Source: Spisula solida
Taxonomy: Eukaryota > Mollusca > Bivalvia > Venerida > Mactridae
Assembly: GCA_947247005.1 (NCBI GenBank)
Contig: OX365957.1
Coordinates: forward strand, 9,582,817 to 9,646,816
Length of the DNA stretch: 64,000 nucleotides
Direction of reading: 5' to 3'
Shown here: positions 10,935 to 23,519 of the stretch, in pieces
How the letters are laid out: each line of letters starts with the position of its first letter
Position numbering within the stretch: position 1 is the stretch's first letter
Notes under the pieces: model-generated
What the model was told of the DNA's origin: nothing
The model's input: only the letters and a program-made list of their open reading frames with translations
The model's database searches: none
Position numbers and translations under genes: made by a program

Positions 10935-13321
10935 CTATCTAGTCCTGTTTCTATTTAATACCCGTTTGTAGCAAACATATATGGTGGGGATGGCCATGTG
11001 AACATGACTATTGTTGTAGATAACATTGTTGCTAATTAGTCTTGAAAATGGGATGCAAATAATGCATTTCATGTTTAAAGAATAATGACTTGGTATAAAT
11101 TGCATGGCTTACAGTATCCATACTCTTTGTTATGCAAATAAACTGATATTTTCATGAAATATTCTTCGTTGTATTTCCTAGAAACAGTATGTGCTTTTGA
11201 AATGCATTGTCATGGGTAAAAGTTGTCAGTATAAATATAGATTACAGTATTTTGAGAAACAATTGCACTATGTAATTTACATGAAAAAATCTATGAACAA
11301 TCTTTAGTATTTGAGATTATTTTTTCAGTATTTTGAACAGTTTTAATTTTCACCCATGGATAGTGTTATAAATAATTCATCCAAGACCTGTGAACAAATA
11401 CCTACAAGTTTGTAGTTATATATGACAGCAGTTGATGTAACTGGTTTTACAGGAATCAAACATGCAATGCTCCGCCAACATTCTATCCTGATACATAACT
11501 GGACAAGTTTTTTAGGTATGACAATGCACACTCTGTCTCAATCATAGTCTCTTGCCATTGTTGAATGATCAGTTCTATGAGTTTCATGAAGTAGTATGAC
11601 ACAGTTCTCAAATTACAGTAAACATGTAATTATCAACACAATGTCAAAATTTGGTGGATATGCACCATGATAAGACTTTGTGTTGCGTCTCAAACTGCAG
11701 TCAAAGGTCAAGGATGGAGATCAAATGCTAAAAAATGCACATTATACTTAGTCTTTACATTAATTTCCTCTTATATATTTCATACAGACTCTAGTATACA
11801 TGTTAATAAGTGAATTTATAATAAATGTGATGCATAAACACAATTCCAACGTCATAAACACCAATATCTGCATGTCATAGGGACCACTGCCTTGTTTTCC
11901 TTATTTCTGGAGAATCGTTGCCATGGCAACAGGTTCAAATAAAAAAAGTGTATCGTACTTTGTTGTGAGCTGAATCAAGTAGTTTTAAAGATTCCTAGCA
12001 ATTTATGACCAAACAACAGCTTTATTATGTGAGAAGTTGTAATGACCCATTTGTGTTGAAAAAAGTGGGTGGGGTAATTGGACATGGTTTTAAGCCAATT
12101 TGCTGTATTCTGAACGTAATAAATGAACAAATTCATTAAATAACAATGCCAAATAAATGGTATCGTATGTACAGTGGCGACCCAGTTGATTAAACATCAT
12201 ATGTTGATTTAAAATTAATTTATTTAACAAATATTTGGATTTTGCCTGTTTCAAACTGGGTAAGGTTACACATTGCGCGTTATAACTCTCTTAAATGCAC
12301 ATTAGCATATATTTTTGATGTTTTCTATTCAAACACAATATATTTTTCTTTCATTTTACCATTGTCACAAAAAATCGTAGTTATTATTTGAACAAGAATT
12401 TTTAGGTTTAAATATTGAATTAAACTTCATTTTGGCGCCATTTTTAAAAGAATTTATATCTCCTTGAAACTCCCATCAAACTAACATTCTGGTCGTATTC
12501 GCCATACTTTTAATCTTTTTATCATTTGTATTGTTAGTATATCGATTACTGCCTAGATTCTGATGTACTTATGACAATTTTGGTTCGTATTTATTTAATT
12601 ACCGGCCATTTCTTAACCCCAGTACCTCCTTTTCAATAGCGTTAGATGCTAAAATGGCCGTTTTGAGGTGTGTTATGGTGATTTGATATTACAAAAAAAG
12701 TAAGTCATTAACCTATGTTTTTCTACTCAAAAACGAACTTCGCATAGGTTAAACTTGGCAAAAAACATGGTTTCAAAAAATCGTAGTTATTTTGATTTCA
12801 GGAGTGGGCCCCCTTAATGAAGCAAAATGCAAAAGAAATTTTGTTAGTATCTTGATTTTTAATGAAGTTACAGCTTTTTTGTTGATGCCCTTAGTTCAGA
12901 CCCTTTTTGCGTGACGTCGCAAACGTCATTCAAACGTTATTCGACGTCGTTGTAACAAGTACTTTATAAATACTGCATTTGATCAATTCTTGACATAACT
13001 GGTCAAAATTGTATCAAGTTTTAGAATGATGTTTTAAGTTTTAAAATATACATCCAAATTGTAAATGTTCACATTTAGAGAAAGGCTACTACGGTTTTAA
13101 ACAACTAACTCCTCGTTTTTCCCAATCAGAGTACTCTTCTGAAATTGGTCACCATAGCAACGAAATAAATGATTTTGACATAATTCCTTAGAAATTTAAA
13201 AGCTAAGATATAGTTATATATGGATAAGTGACATAAAATTGAATCTATGGATATGACATTTTTTCTTGTTTGAAAGCTTTTTTAAAACCTTGTTACATGC
13301 AGTAATTACGTAATGTCATTA
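10935..13321. other. Long unassigned AT-rich region
   Basis: No gene seen. Points of note: a 14-bp palindrome GTTGCCATGGCAAC near 11926; the phrase AAAAATCGTAGTTATT twice (near 12369 and 12777); and AGGAGTGGGCCCCCTTAA near 12800. The last resembles, in inverted orientation, the TTAAGGGGGACCACTCCTGA that bounds the 2351 and 46643 repeat arms. The block ending at about 12817 may be another copy of that unnamed element, but its other end was not found. Confidence 0.35.
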
Positions 13322-13323
13322 TA

Positions 13324-14203
13324 CAGTAAACTCCCTCAAAACCTGTCCGGACCGGTTCGAAAGTCCGGTTTTGTGGGAGGTCCGGTTTTAAGGGAGTTCT
13401 GTATCATGTACACTTTGATATGTTATCATAGGGAATATACTGAGTGTTTCATGATACATGTTTACGTTACATGTACAGTGCAGCCTTTGAAGAGCATCAC
13501 CATTAAGGGAGCTGCAAATATTTCAATTCTAACATCGTTGAGTACTCAAATTGCTCATTTTTTCATTGGCCATCAAAACTATCCAATGACATAGACAGTG
13601 CAATCTTACAAATCCCGAAATGCAAGTGTGAGCTAATTGGAGATATATTAATTAAATAAGATTGAGTGCAGTGTTTGTCGTAATTACAACATTTTGATGG
13701 GCTAAACAATCCTTTGTTCAAGTAAATGTTTGTTGCAATACCTACCTCAAGAACAAAACATCAAATGGAAGGACCGTTTTCTTATTACGTTCGTAATTAG
13801 GCAATTATTTAATTTCATCGCGGCGAATTTCACAAAGTATTTTTCACGCCTGTGCAAATTACACGCGAGACCGTTTAAGAGTAAACATTAAAAACACGAC
13901 TTGTTAATCGCACCTTTTGTTATGACACGTTCTTTAACTAACAATTAACAAAGTGACATTAAGACAAGAAAAATGTACGCGTTAAGTTTTCCGTCAGGTG
14001 AGACAAATATACGCGTCCGGAATTCCGCAAGTAACTATCGTTGAAAATCAGCGGACCGAAAATGCCGTCCGGATTTATGAGAGTCTGGTATTGCGGAAGC
14101 TTTTTAAGTTAACTTTATAAGAAGAAAATACGGGACCTAGGAAATCGTCCGATTTTATGGGGATTCCAGTTTTGAGGGAGTCCGGTTTTGAGGGAGTTTA
14201 CTG
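13324..14203. mobile_element. 880-bp pogo/Tc1-like non-autonomous element
   Basis: TIRs start CAGTAAACTCCCTCAAAACC and end with its inverse, flanked by TA on both sides (13322-13323 and 14204-14205). Extra copies of the terminal motif (TCCGGTTTTAAGGGAGTTC, TCCGGTTTTGAGGGAG) lie just inside the ends. CAGT-starting TIRs with TA duplication fit the pogo branch of Tc1/mariner. No transposase frame is present; the 93-codon frame at 13313-13594 is not transposase-like. Confidence 0.82.
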
Positions 14204-14205
14204 TA

Positions 14206-14837
14206 GCAGGTTTTCCTGGAGACTGGCTCATATGTATTAACCCATTAAATGATTTATTTGTTACAATAAAGGGTGTTTCTTTCATGACAGGTCAATCCCG
14301 ATTTGCACAAAAACTATACATAAATAGCGATCTGCTTATTCGGACACTGTTTTGCTTTAATTACTGTTTACGTAAATTTTTTCGATTTGCAAGTTTTAAG
14401 TAGGCCCATAATTATGTTTCACAATATTTTCGAAACATTGACTAAAGGCGAAATATTTAACAGAATTGTATCAAGAGCATCACACGACATCTCCGTATTG
14501 GACGCCATTTTCATGAAAGCTTGACTTACGTAGTAACAATGAATACCCATAACTATGGGGGGCGTGGCTATGATGCCTCTGCAGAAAGGTCAATTTGGAG
14601 ATGAGTAACTTTCAGAAAGTTACAATTTGTGACTGCAGAGACATGGCTTGTTGCTATTTACATGAACTAGCTTTATGTTTTCATGTTATGTCACTCAGTT
14701 TAACAGTATCAAATCTTTGAATAAATATGTACATAGTTTACTATTTTTAGACTCGCAAATCCATTCTTTATATGATCTAAATCATCATTCTCTAGACCAA
14801 AGGTTAGACACATGGCTTGCTGTCTCCTAGTGACTGC
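14206..14837. other. Unassigned DNA
   Basis: No gene or repeat recognised. The phrase ACATGGCTTG followed by TTGCT or CTGT occurs twice (near 14641 and 14811). Confidence 0.35.
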
Positions 14838-15010
14838 TTTTTAGCTCCACTATTTGTAGAATAAGGGGAGCTATTGCAGTCACCCGAGCATTGGCGTCGG
14901 CGTAATGCTTATGTTAAAGTTTAGGTACAGGTTTTTTAACCTGTTATATTTTCAAAGTCCTTTCACATATTGTTTTGATACTTTGCATACTTGTTCACCA
15001 TCATGAGGCG
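14838..15010 (+). mobile_element. Family D hairpin-ended element, 5' part
   Basis: T-run then the stem-loop TAGCTCC...GGGGAGCTA, followed by GCAGTCACCCGAGCATTGGC and GTCGGCGT. The body reaches CTTGTTCACCATCATGAG. Similar 5' layout to families A, B, C and E. The 3' terminus is not recognisable, so the right boundary is approximate. Confidence 0.6.
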
Positions 15011-15851
15011 ACTACTAAACTACGGTATCCTTCGATACGCTCCGGAATCATATTGAAAATATCTGTATTGACGGTAAATCACATTGTATATAGCCTTGTA
15101 TACAGTACATTAATTATGTTGTATATTTGAAACATGCCTGAGGTGCGGGGAATTAACTAATTATAGATAGTGCATTATCAGGCCGTGCGAAATACGAAGG
15201 TTTTTTATCTTGCCACGAAATCGTGGCACTTATAAGGGCTCAATCAGCTAAACTGATTGATAAGTGTTAAATGCAACTCATCAAGTGGTGTTATTGTCTC
15301 ATATTGTCAAAGTGATCCCATAAACAGTCGTTAATTTACTTGCACTCACATATTCATATGCAATGATTGAAAATATGTAGTTCAGCATTTGCCAATTAGA
15401 GTTGATTTCACGGAATATGAGTAGATAAAACCTGAAAACCGGCTTTATAAATACATTTGGTAAACAACTCAGATTATCGAATGTAAGCGAGTACAAAAAC
15501 TGACGAGTGGCAGAGAGTTGCGGGAAATATGATTCTCCATCAGACTGTCCCATTATTTTCACAAGGTTATAATTATGTAAATAATGAGTTGTCTTCTGTA
15601 CTTAATGCTTTTCTCAATTTTTGACGGCTCACACGTGTGTGATCAAAACAGGTTTTACACATTTTGTGGACATTAAATGCTTGACTCTGGCGACGCTGTG
15701 TACAAGAACTGATAAAAGTTGTGTTTTTATGTATGGTATATATAGCCTTGAAGTGTGCAGTACAAGATAATTTTTTTTGCATTTTTCTGGTTTAAGGTGA
15801 TTGCACACTCTTCAGTTGAGCAGAACTTTGAAATTGGTGTAAATAAGACGT
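15011..15851. other. Unassigned DNA
   Basis: No gene supported. Small hairpins occur (CCACGAAATCGTGG near 15214 and CAGCTAAACTG near 15247). Minus-strand frames of 69 and 87 codons show no domain. Confidence 0.35.
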
Positions 15852-15856
15852 ATTGA

Positions 15857-16011
15857 CAGGCCTAGACACTAACTATTTTGGCCACTGGTCCGACAGGGCA
15901 AAAGCGACCAATTTGTAAATAGGACAGTTACTGGTCCTCCAGAATTTTCACTGGTCCTTCTGGATTTTCACTGGTCTCGGACCAGCGGACCAGTGTTAGT
16001 GTCGAGCCCTG
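15857..16011. mobile_element. 155-bp hAT-like MITE with 5-bp TSD
   Basis: Ends CAGGCCTAGACACTAAC and GTTAGTGTCGAGCCCTG are imperfect inverted repeats. ATTGA flanks both sides (15852-15856 and 16012-16016). The interior repeats ACTGGTC several times. CAGGGCTCGACACTAAC-type ends are typical of hAT elements; the 5-bp duplication is unusual for that group. Confidence 0.72.
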
Positions 16012-16016
16012 ATTGA

Positions 16017-16942
16017 AAGTGTCTGACTACCATGATGAAATAGTACACAAACTTAAAATTGATGTGTCAGCATATTCTCGTGTCTTAAAATCGCGAATTT
16101 ACTTTATAGTAATTGCTATATTATACTACAATAAACTTGCAGAAAAAAACTATAGCTGAAATTTTATGTGTCTTTTATTCTAAATGTTTGAAACACCAAC
16201 ACTCGCGAATTCTAGCTACAAAGTATGCGAAACGTATTATAATGCGCCTTCACAAGATTTTATATTTGTTTAGCAGGCATCCCGACCACTTGAGAGGAAG
16301 GTTCTATTGCAATTATTTCGTAGGAATATAGACTAACTAATGCAAAAGAGCATATAGCTAAAATTGATCTCATCTTTAAATATACACTTTTTTCAAAAAC
16401 AAATTATCGCGAAAACTGAATACAACGTATTCTAAACGTTGATGTATTTTGTAAACTCTCCTGGTTTTCGACATTTCCGAAATCCCTTAAGTATCAATTA
16501 AAAAAATCGAGCTGAGCAACTGCCATGAAATTTGGGATAAAACTTTATAATAGTTACTCTACTAGTTGCATGTACGAAAACAGTATGTTGTTCAACAATT
16601 TGTTTCGTATCATTTAAAAATGAAAAATCACATATTTTAAAATGTCATTTAAAAATACACATAGCATGCACATTCTAAAACAAACGTTATCGTGTGATTC
16701 CGCATATACGAAATTTCGTGCATGCCAAGTTTCATGTAATTAAATGTCTTATTTTTTTCGGTAAAATGCAAATATCAGTTTTTAGCGGGCTTCCCCAAAA
16801 TCTAAAGATATCTTAAAAACTAGCCGAGCAAAACTGTTAACAGTGTTATGGGTTTGCACAATTATTATCATGAGTGTGTTCTTCATAAAAATCAGGTGTT
16901 TGATACCTCTTGTACAGAAAATATTAAGAGTTGTGAATTACC
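16017..16942. other. Unassigned AT-rich DNA
   Basis: No gene or defined repeat. A 72-codon plus-strand frame (16113-16331) has no recognisable feature. Confidence 0.35.
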
Positions 16943-17329
16943 ATTTAGCCTGATCTTTATGAAACTTGGTCACAATGATCATGTTAACAAAATCTAGGTC
17001 AAGTTCGATATTGGGTCATCCAGGGTCAAAAACTATGTCACAAGATCAAATCATAGAAAAACCTTGTGTAGTCACTAGAGGTCACCATTTTGACCTAATC
17101 TTTATGAAACTTGGTCACAATGATCATGTCAAAAACATCTAGACAGTCAAATCATGGAGAAATGTGTAGTCACTAGAGATCTCATGGTAAATCATAAAAA
17201 GACTTGCAATTGAGGCTGGATTTTGTTAAATCCTATTCAGAAAATGTAAATGATTACCTAGGTCACTATAGGGGCATGCATGCACTACTACGACATGTGA
17301 ACGAACTAAGGCTCTTTGGGCCCTCTGGT
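16943..17329 (+). mobile_element. Family A, degraded copy 3 (5' truncated)
   Basis: Carries about one and a half decayed 145-bp units, then GCATGCATGCACTACTACGA and a mutated 3' end (CTCTTTGGGCCCTCTGGTT). Lacks the 5' hairpin. It is followed directly by another family A copy. Confidence 0.7.
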
Positions 17330-17896
17330 TAGTTCTCCTGTCACAAAGTAACATAGTGAGCTTTTCTAATCACTTTTAGTCTGTCTATCGTCTGTCAATA
17401 ATTTGCTTGTGTAGACACTAGAGGTCACAATTTTGGCCTAATCTTTATGAAACTTGGTCACAATGATCATCGCAACAAAATATAGGTCAAGTTCGATATT
17501 GGGCCATTAATGGTCACTAGGTCAAATCATGAAAAAACATTGGTTTGTCACTTTTAAAGAGTAAACATTTTTAGCATAATCGCTATGAAACTTGGTCACA
17601 ATGATCATTCCAACTTAATGTAGGTGAAGTTTGTAATTGTTTTTTTTTTGGTCAATAACTAGGTCACTTAGTCAAATCAAATATAAGCCTTGTGTAGGCA
17701 CTAGAGATCATAATTCTGGTCAAATCTGTGTAAATAACAGGGTCGCTGGTTAGGACAATTTGATAACCTAGCTTGTTCATGCAACCCAGGCTGCATTTAC
17801 TTGATTCTTTGAAGTTGTAAATGACTTCTTAGGTCACCATAGGGGCCTCCATGAACTATAACAGGTGGCAACATAGGGCCCTTAAGGCCCTCTTGT
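17330..17896 (+). mobile_element. Family A, degraded copy 4
   Basis: Starts TTAGTTCTCCTGTCACAAAG with several changes in the 5' hairpin and a weak GTC-rich tract. It has two to three diverged units and ends ACAGGTGGCAACATAGGGCC and CTTAAGGCCCTCTTGT. Clearly older than copies 1, 2 and 5-9. It abuts copy 3 head to tail. Confidence 0.72.
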
Positions 17897-17970
17897 ATAA
17901 AACTTACATTAAACAACTTCAGAAAGACAAAACAGGTTTGCTCACTAAACTTTCTCTTGTTTCCCCTCCT

Positions 17971-20217
17971 GTGATAATATTACTCACATTTACTGGCTGT
18001 AAACTGCAGTGATTACTCACATTTACTGGCTGTATACTGTAGTGATTACTCACATTTACTGGCTGTATTACTGCAGTGATTACTCACATTTACTGGCTGT
18101 ATACTGCAGTGATTATTCACATTTACTGGCTGTATACTGTAGTGATTACTCACATTTACTGGCTGTATACTGCAGTGATTATTCACATTTACTGGCTGTA
18201 TACTGTAGTGATTACTCACATTTACTGGCTGTATTACTGCAGTGATTACTCACATTTACTGGCTGTATACTGCAGTGATTACTCACATTTACTGGCTGTA
18301 TACTGCAGTGATTTCTCACATTTACTGGCTGTATACTGCAGTGATAATATTACTCACGTTTACTGGCTGTATACTGCAGTGATAATATTACTCACATTTA
18401 CTGGCTGTATTCTGCAGTGATTACTCACATTTACTGGCTGTATACTGCAGTGATTACTCACATTTACTGGCTGTATACTGCAGTGATTACTCACATTTAC
18501 TAGCTGTATACTGCAGTGATTACTCACATTTACCTGCTGTATACTGCAGTGATTACTCACATTTACTGGCTGTATACTGCAGTGATTACTCAAATTTACT
18601 GGCTGTATACTGTAATGATTTACTCACATTTACTGGCTGTATACTGCAGTGATTACTCATATTTACTGGCTGTATACTGCAGTGATTACTCACATTTACT
18701 GGCTGTATACTGCAGTGATTACTCACATTTACTGGCTGTATACTGCAGTGATTACTCATATTTACTGGCTGTATACTGTAGTGATGATATTACTCACATT
18801 TACTGGCTGTATACTGCAGTGATAATATCACTCACATTTACTAGCTGTATACTGCAGTGATTACTCACATTTACTGGCTGTATACTGCAGTGATAATATC
18901 ACTCACATTTACTGGCTGTATACTGCAGTGATAATATCACTCACATTTACTGGCTGTATACTGTAGTGATGATATCACTCACATTTACTGGCTGTATACT
19001 GCAGTGATTACTCATATTTACTGGCTGTATACTGCAGTGATTACTCATATTTACTGGCTGTATACTGCAGTGATAATATCACTCACATTTACTGGCTGTA
19101 TACTGCAGTGATAATATCACTCACATTTACTGGCTGTATACTGTAGTGATGATATCACTCACATTTACTGGCTGTATACTGCAGTGATTACTCACGTTTA
19201 CTGGCTGTATACTGTAGTGATAATATCACTCACATTTACTGGCTGTATACTGTAGTGATGATATCACTCACATTTACTGGCTGTATACTGCAGTGATTAC
19301 TCACATTTACTGGCTGTATACTGCAGTGATAATATCACTCACATTTACTGGCTGTATACTGTAGTGATGATATCACTCACATTTACTGGCTGTATACTGC
19401 AGTGATTACTCATATTTACTGGCTGTATACTGCAGTGATTACTCACATTTACTGGCTGTATACTGCAGTGATAATATCACTCACATTTACTGGCTGTATA
19501 CTGCAGTGATGATATCACTCACATTTACTGGCTGTATACTGCAGTGATTACTCACATTTACTGGCTGTATACTGCAGTGATTACTCATTTACTGGCTGTA
19601 TACTGCAGTGATGATATCACTCACATTTACTGGCTGTATACTGCAGTGATGATATTACTCACATTTACTGGCTGTATACTGCAGTGATTACTCACATTTA
19701 CTGGCTGTATACTGCAGTGATGATATCACTCACATTTACTGGCTGTATACTGCAGTGATAATATCACTCACATTTACTGGCTGTATACTGCAGTGATGAT
19801 ATCACTCACATTTACTGGCTGTATACTGCAGTGATAATATCACTCACATTTACTGGCTGTATACTGCAGTGATGATATTACTCACATTTACTGGCTGTAT
19901 ACTGCAGTGATAATATCACTCACATTTACTGGCTGTATACTGCAGTGATGATATTACTCACATTTACTGGCTGTATACTGCAGTGATAATATCACTCACA
20001 TTTACTGGCTGTATACTGCAGTGATGATATTACTCACATTTACTGGCTGTATACTGCAGTGATAATATCACTCACATTTACTGGCTGTATACTGCAGTGA
20101 TGATATTACTCACGTTTACTGGCTGTATACTGCAGTGATGATATTACTCACATTTACTGGCTGTATACTGCAGTGATGATATTACTCACATTTACTGGCT
20201 GTATACTGCAGTGATTA
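17971..20217. repeat. 33/38-bp minisatellite array (about 60 copies)
   Basis: The unit core is CACATTTACTGGCTGTATAC followed by TGCAGTGAT. In the left third the unit is 33 bp (GATTACTCAC...), giving open frames on both strands with an 11-residue period. Further right, 38-bp units (GATAATATCACTCAC or GATGATATTACTCAC) dominate, and between about 19720 and 20100 two variants alternate as a higher-order dimer. Nearly every unit contains CTGCAG. No coding signal beyond the periodicity. Confidence 0.97.
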
Positions 20218-20369
20218 CAGAAATATAAAATGTGATATACTTCGATGCTATATTATCAGAATACTCTTATATATGGACAGATATTCAAGTTTGCATCAAT
20301 CCTTTCTCAGCAAACATTTCTGGAGTCTATGTGTATATAAATGGCTGATTCAAACCTATTTTATTACAG

Positions 20370-20490
20370 GCCGCCTCCCATAGTTTACACAAGGGACATT
20401 GAAGCAGTCTTGATGGCCACGTACATTTTGTACAATGACATGACTGTCAATTTTCTGCTGGTTGTTATGATTGTTTATTCAGCAGATTAA
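20370..20490 (+). other. Candidate terminal exon (weak)
   Basis: After a possible acceptor (TTTTATTACAG, ending 20369) a frame stays open for 39 codons from CCG at 20371 to TAA at 20488-20490. It encodes PPPIVYTRDIEAVLMATYIL and then a hydrophobic stretch. An open run of this length is not rare by chance and I recognise no family. The surrounding 20218-20710 otherwise holds only a short duplication (CAGTTTAGAAACTGAACAGA twice near 20584 and 20611). Confidence 0.15.
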
Positions 20491-20710
20491 AGTTTGCCTG
20501 CATGTCTGTATTTCCAGAGAGACTGTAAAGTTATGTGAATGATGCTATAAACATTCATGTATGTCCCGAGAATAATCCTCTACAGTTTAGAAACTGAACA
20601 GATATAATGCACAGTTTAGAAACTGAACAGATATAATGCTTTGGGAAGCTTTAGGAAGCATTGTTATATATGTACAGATAAACCTGTGTTAATGTTCTCC
20701 TGAATGTATA

Positions 20711-21861
20711 GAGTAAACACTTGATACAGTCTCACTATGGAGTAAACACTTGGTACAGTCTCACTATGGAGTAAACACTTGATACAGTCTCACTATGGAG
20801 TAAACACTTGGTACAGTCTCACTATGGAGTAAACACTTGATACAGTCTCACTATGGAGTGAACACTTGGTACAGTCTCACTATGGAGTAAACACTTGATA
20901 CAGTCTCACTATGGAGTGAACACTTGGTACAGTCTCACTATGGAGTAAACACTTGATACAGTCTCACTATGGAGTAAACACTTGGTACAGTCTCACTATG
21001 GAGTGAACACTTGGTACAGTCTCACTATGGAGTGAACACTTGGTACAGTGTCACTATGGAGTAAACACTTGATACAGTCTCACTATGGAGTAAACACTTG
21101 ATACAGTCTCACTATGGAGTAAACACTTGGTACAGTCTCACTATGGAGTGAACACTTGGTACAGTGTGACTATGGAGTGAACACTTGGTACAGTGTGACT
21201 ATGGAGTGAACACTTGGTACAGTCTCACTATGGAGTGAACACTTGGTACAGTCTCACTATGGAGTAAACACTGGATACAGTCTCACTATGGAGTAAACAC
21301 TTGATAAAGTCTCACTATGGAGTAAACACTTGGTACAGTCTCACTATGGAGTAAACACTTGATGCAGTCTCACTATGGAGTAAACACTGGATACAGTCTC
21401 ACCATGGAGTAAACACTGGATACAATCTCACTATGGATTAAACACTTGATGTAGTCTCACTATGGAGTGAACACTTGATACAGTCTCACTATGGAGTAAA
21501 CACTTGGTACAGTCTCACTATGGAGTAAACACTTGATACAGTCTCACTATGGAGTAAACACTTGATGCAGTTTCACTATGGAGTAAACACTTGGTACAGT
21601 CTCACTATGGAGTAAACACTTGATACAGTCTCACTATGGAGTAAACACTTGGTACAGTCTCACTATGGAGTAAACACTTGATACAGTCTCACTATGGAGT
21701 AAACACTTGATGCAGTCTCACTATGGAGTAAACACTTGATGCAGTCTCACTACGGAGTAAACACTTGATGCAGTCTCACTACGGAGTAAACACTTGATGC
21801 AGTCTCACTACGGAGTAAACACTTGATGCAGTCTCACTACGGAGTAAACACTTGATGCAGT
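20711..21861. repeat. 29-bp minisatellite array (about 40 copies)
   Basis: Unit GGAGTAAACACTTGATACAG followed by TCTCACTAT. In the left part, units with TTGATAC and TTGGTAC alternate, giving a 58-bp higher-order repeat. The last five units share ACTACGGAG and TTGATGCAG and look recently amplified. No coding signal. Confidence 0.97.
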
Positions 21862-22332
21862 TAGCTTTACATTATTATAATATTAAATACACTTGTATTA
21901 AACAGTTGCAAGGTAACAGGCTGTTTAATACAAGTTTATACTGTATTATGATCATGTAGCATCGTAAATGATGTTTATTACATGCAGTTTAGTTTCAACT
22001 TTCCTTACTTTAAAGTGAACTTTTAAAGCATTTGGAATTGAACATTTTCTACAGTATTGATTTTTGATGCTTATTAAATTATACTTGCGAAGAAAGGAAG
22101 TGGAATGAAATGATGGAAGTTGATAACACATGTCTAGAATTATCCTTCATAACAGTTTCACAATGAGTAGTATGTATAATGGAGCTCACTTCTACAGTTT
22201 AATACAGAGTAAATGTAATGGAGCTCCAACCAACATAATCTTCATCGATCAGAATTGACTTATTAAAACTAGAATTTATAATAAAAGTAATACACAAAGA
22301 TCTACTATGTAAAGCATTAACCATTATAAACT
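21862..22332. other. Unassigned DNA
   Basis: AT-rich; TAATACAAGT and ACTTGTATTA near 21893-21935 form a short inverted repeat around a 35-base loop. No gene recognised. Confidence 0.4.
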
Positions 22333-22477
22333 TGATCGAAAATGGGCATCTCTTTGCATTGTATTGGGCCTTTCTGAGCTTTTTATTGGTCCTTGCTGGT
22401 CCTGTCCTTCTTGGTAACTGGGCCTTTCTTGTGACTGAGCCTTTCTGGTAAGTTGGCATTTTTAACCCTGATTCTGT
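22333..22477 (-). mobile_element. Possible hAT-like MITE
   Basis: Read on the minus strand it starts CAGGGTTAAAAATGCCAACT and closes with a weak inverse (GCCCATTTTCGAT). In between lie several GAAAGGC and AAGGACC phrases. No clear target duplication was found, so the call rests on the CAGGG end and rough symmetry. The minus-strand frame of 105 codons across it (22199-22516) is not a recognised protein. Confidence 0.35.
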
Positions 22478-22784
22478 AAAAATGTGCATGATACGTAGAT
22501 CTAGTGGGTCATTCATGGGCCATTCGCTCGACCCTATTCAAAATAAATGATCTCCAACTCTTAGGGAAATGGTTGAGATAGACATCCAACGTGAACAAGT
22601 GTGCATTCTACATTTTTGTAAATCTTCAATGATGCCGGATTGTGGTGTCAGGGGAAATCACTGTGTATGTTACCATCCATGTCCGTGGCACTAGCCAGAT
22701 GGAAATTTTATTCTTGAGTACGTAAGTGGCTTTGACCTACAAACAATTACAGACGATGTCAACAAAAATAAATGTGTACAATAC

Positions 22785-23289
22785 CTTCATCGTCACAGAC
22801 AGCTTGTACTGATATGCTGTTATAACCCTTTTTGTTGACGTATGACGCCTCCTCTGTTGTCGGGGCTTGAATTCGGACGTGCGTTCCATCTATACAGCCT
22901 ATGACGTTGGGGAAACCAGCAATGGCGTAAAACCCGGTAGCTATCCTCTTCTTTTCTTCCATATTTGGCCATTTGACAAAATCTCTTACCTTGCCTACGA
23001 TAGCTCCTATCACACATTCAACACTCCTGGACACTGTGCTTTTGCTAAAGCCTAAAGTATCTCCAATTACTTGGAACATGGCCCCAGGTGCTAAATATCG
23101 TAGTGCAATTAGCACTTGTTGCCTAGGGGACATAGCATGATTCCTGTTAGTAGCCCTTGTTAAGTCATTTTTAAGTAGATTTACAATGAAATCAACACCC
23201 CTATTACTAAACCGGTACCGCTGCTGCATTTCAACATCGTTGAGGTCATCCAAATGCTCAGAATGCCTAAACAGCCATTTTGAATCCTC
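22785..23289 (-). CDS. HARBI1/Harbinger-type DDE nuclease, single exon (partial)
   Basis: Encodes about 168 residues of a Harbinger transposase or transposase-derived nuclease (HARBI1-like, DDE_Tnp_4 fold). The N-terminal part (WLFRHSEHLDDLNDVEMQQR) matches the family's start region. A helix-turn-helix-like stretch follows (VIGDTLGFSKSTVSRSVE). Next comes GCIDGTHVRI, whose D is the first catalytic acidic residue, then NKKGYNSISVQAVCDDEG. The exon is bounded by an acceptor-like TTTAACAG (minus strand, at 23297-23290) and a donor GTATTG at 22784-22779, which explains both the missing ATG and the sudden loss of similarity after VCDDEG. The exon with the remaining D and E was not found between 21862 and 22784. 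In animals such proteins act as cut-and-paste transposases with a Myb-like partner, or as domesticated nucleases; which applies here cannot be told. No Harbinger TIRs were identified, so it may be an element fragment or a host exon. Confidence 0.82.
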
Positions 23290-23519
23290 CTGTTAAACTT
23301 TAACGGAGGTCTAAACCTCGATTAGTTTAACAGAAGATTTGACAGTTAAAGTGGACATTAAAAGCGGTCGTTAATTTTGAGGAACAGTATTTAACATAAA
23401 CGTTAAAATTTAACAGCCGGTTAGGATATTTAACCGGCCTTTATAAGTTTGACAGAGCTTTGAGGAACCGGCTCCAGGTATGTTAAATATTTGTGAGTTA
23501 AGTGTAGTCATTCACACTC

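Noticed and set aside
13313..13594. 93-codon frame at the left end of the CAGTAAACTC element
   Set aside because: It begins outside the TIR and contains no DDE or DNA-binding motif; probably chance.
18009..18860. Overlapping 77-114-codon frames on both strands (HIYWLYT and NHCSIQPV repeats)
   Set aside because: Product of the 33-bp repeat period; the same DNA is open in several frames and both strands, with no flanking coding sequence.
17971..21861. Regular short repeats considered as a CRISPR array
   Set aside because: No unique spacers; repeats are contiguous or vary by small insertions, and the genome is clearly eukaryotic.
22199..22516. 105-codon minus-strand frame rich in K, R and T
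   Set aside because: It translates the simple GAAAGGC/AAGGACC phrases of the hAT-like MITE and unrelated flank; no domain.
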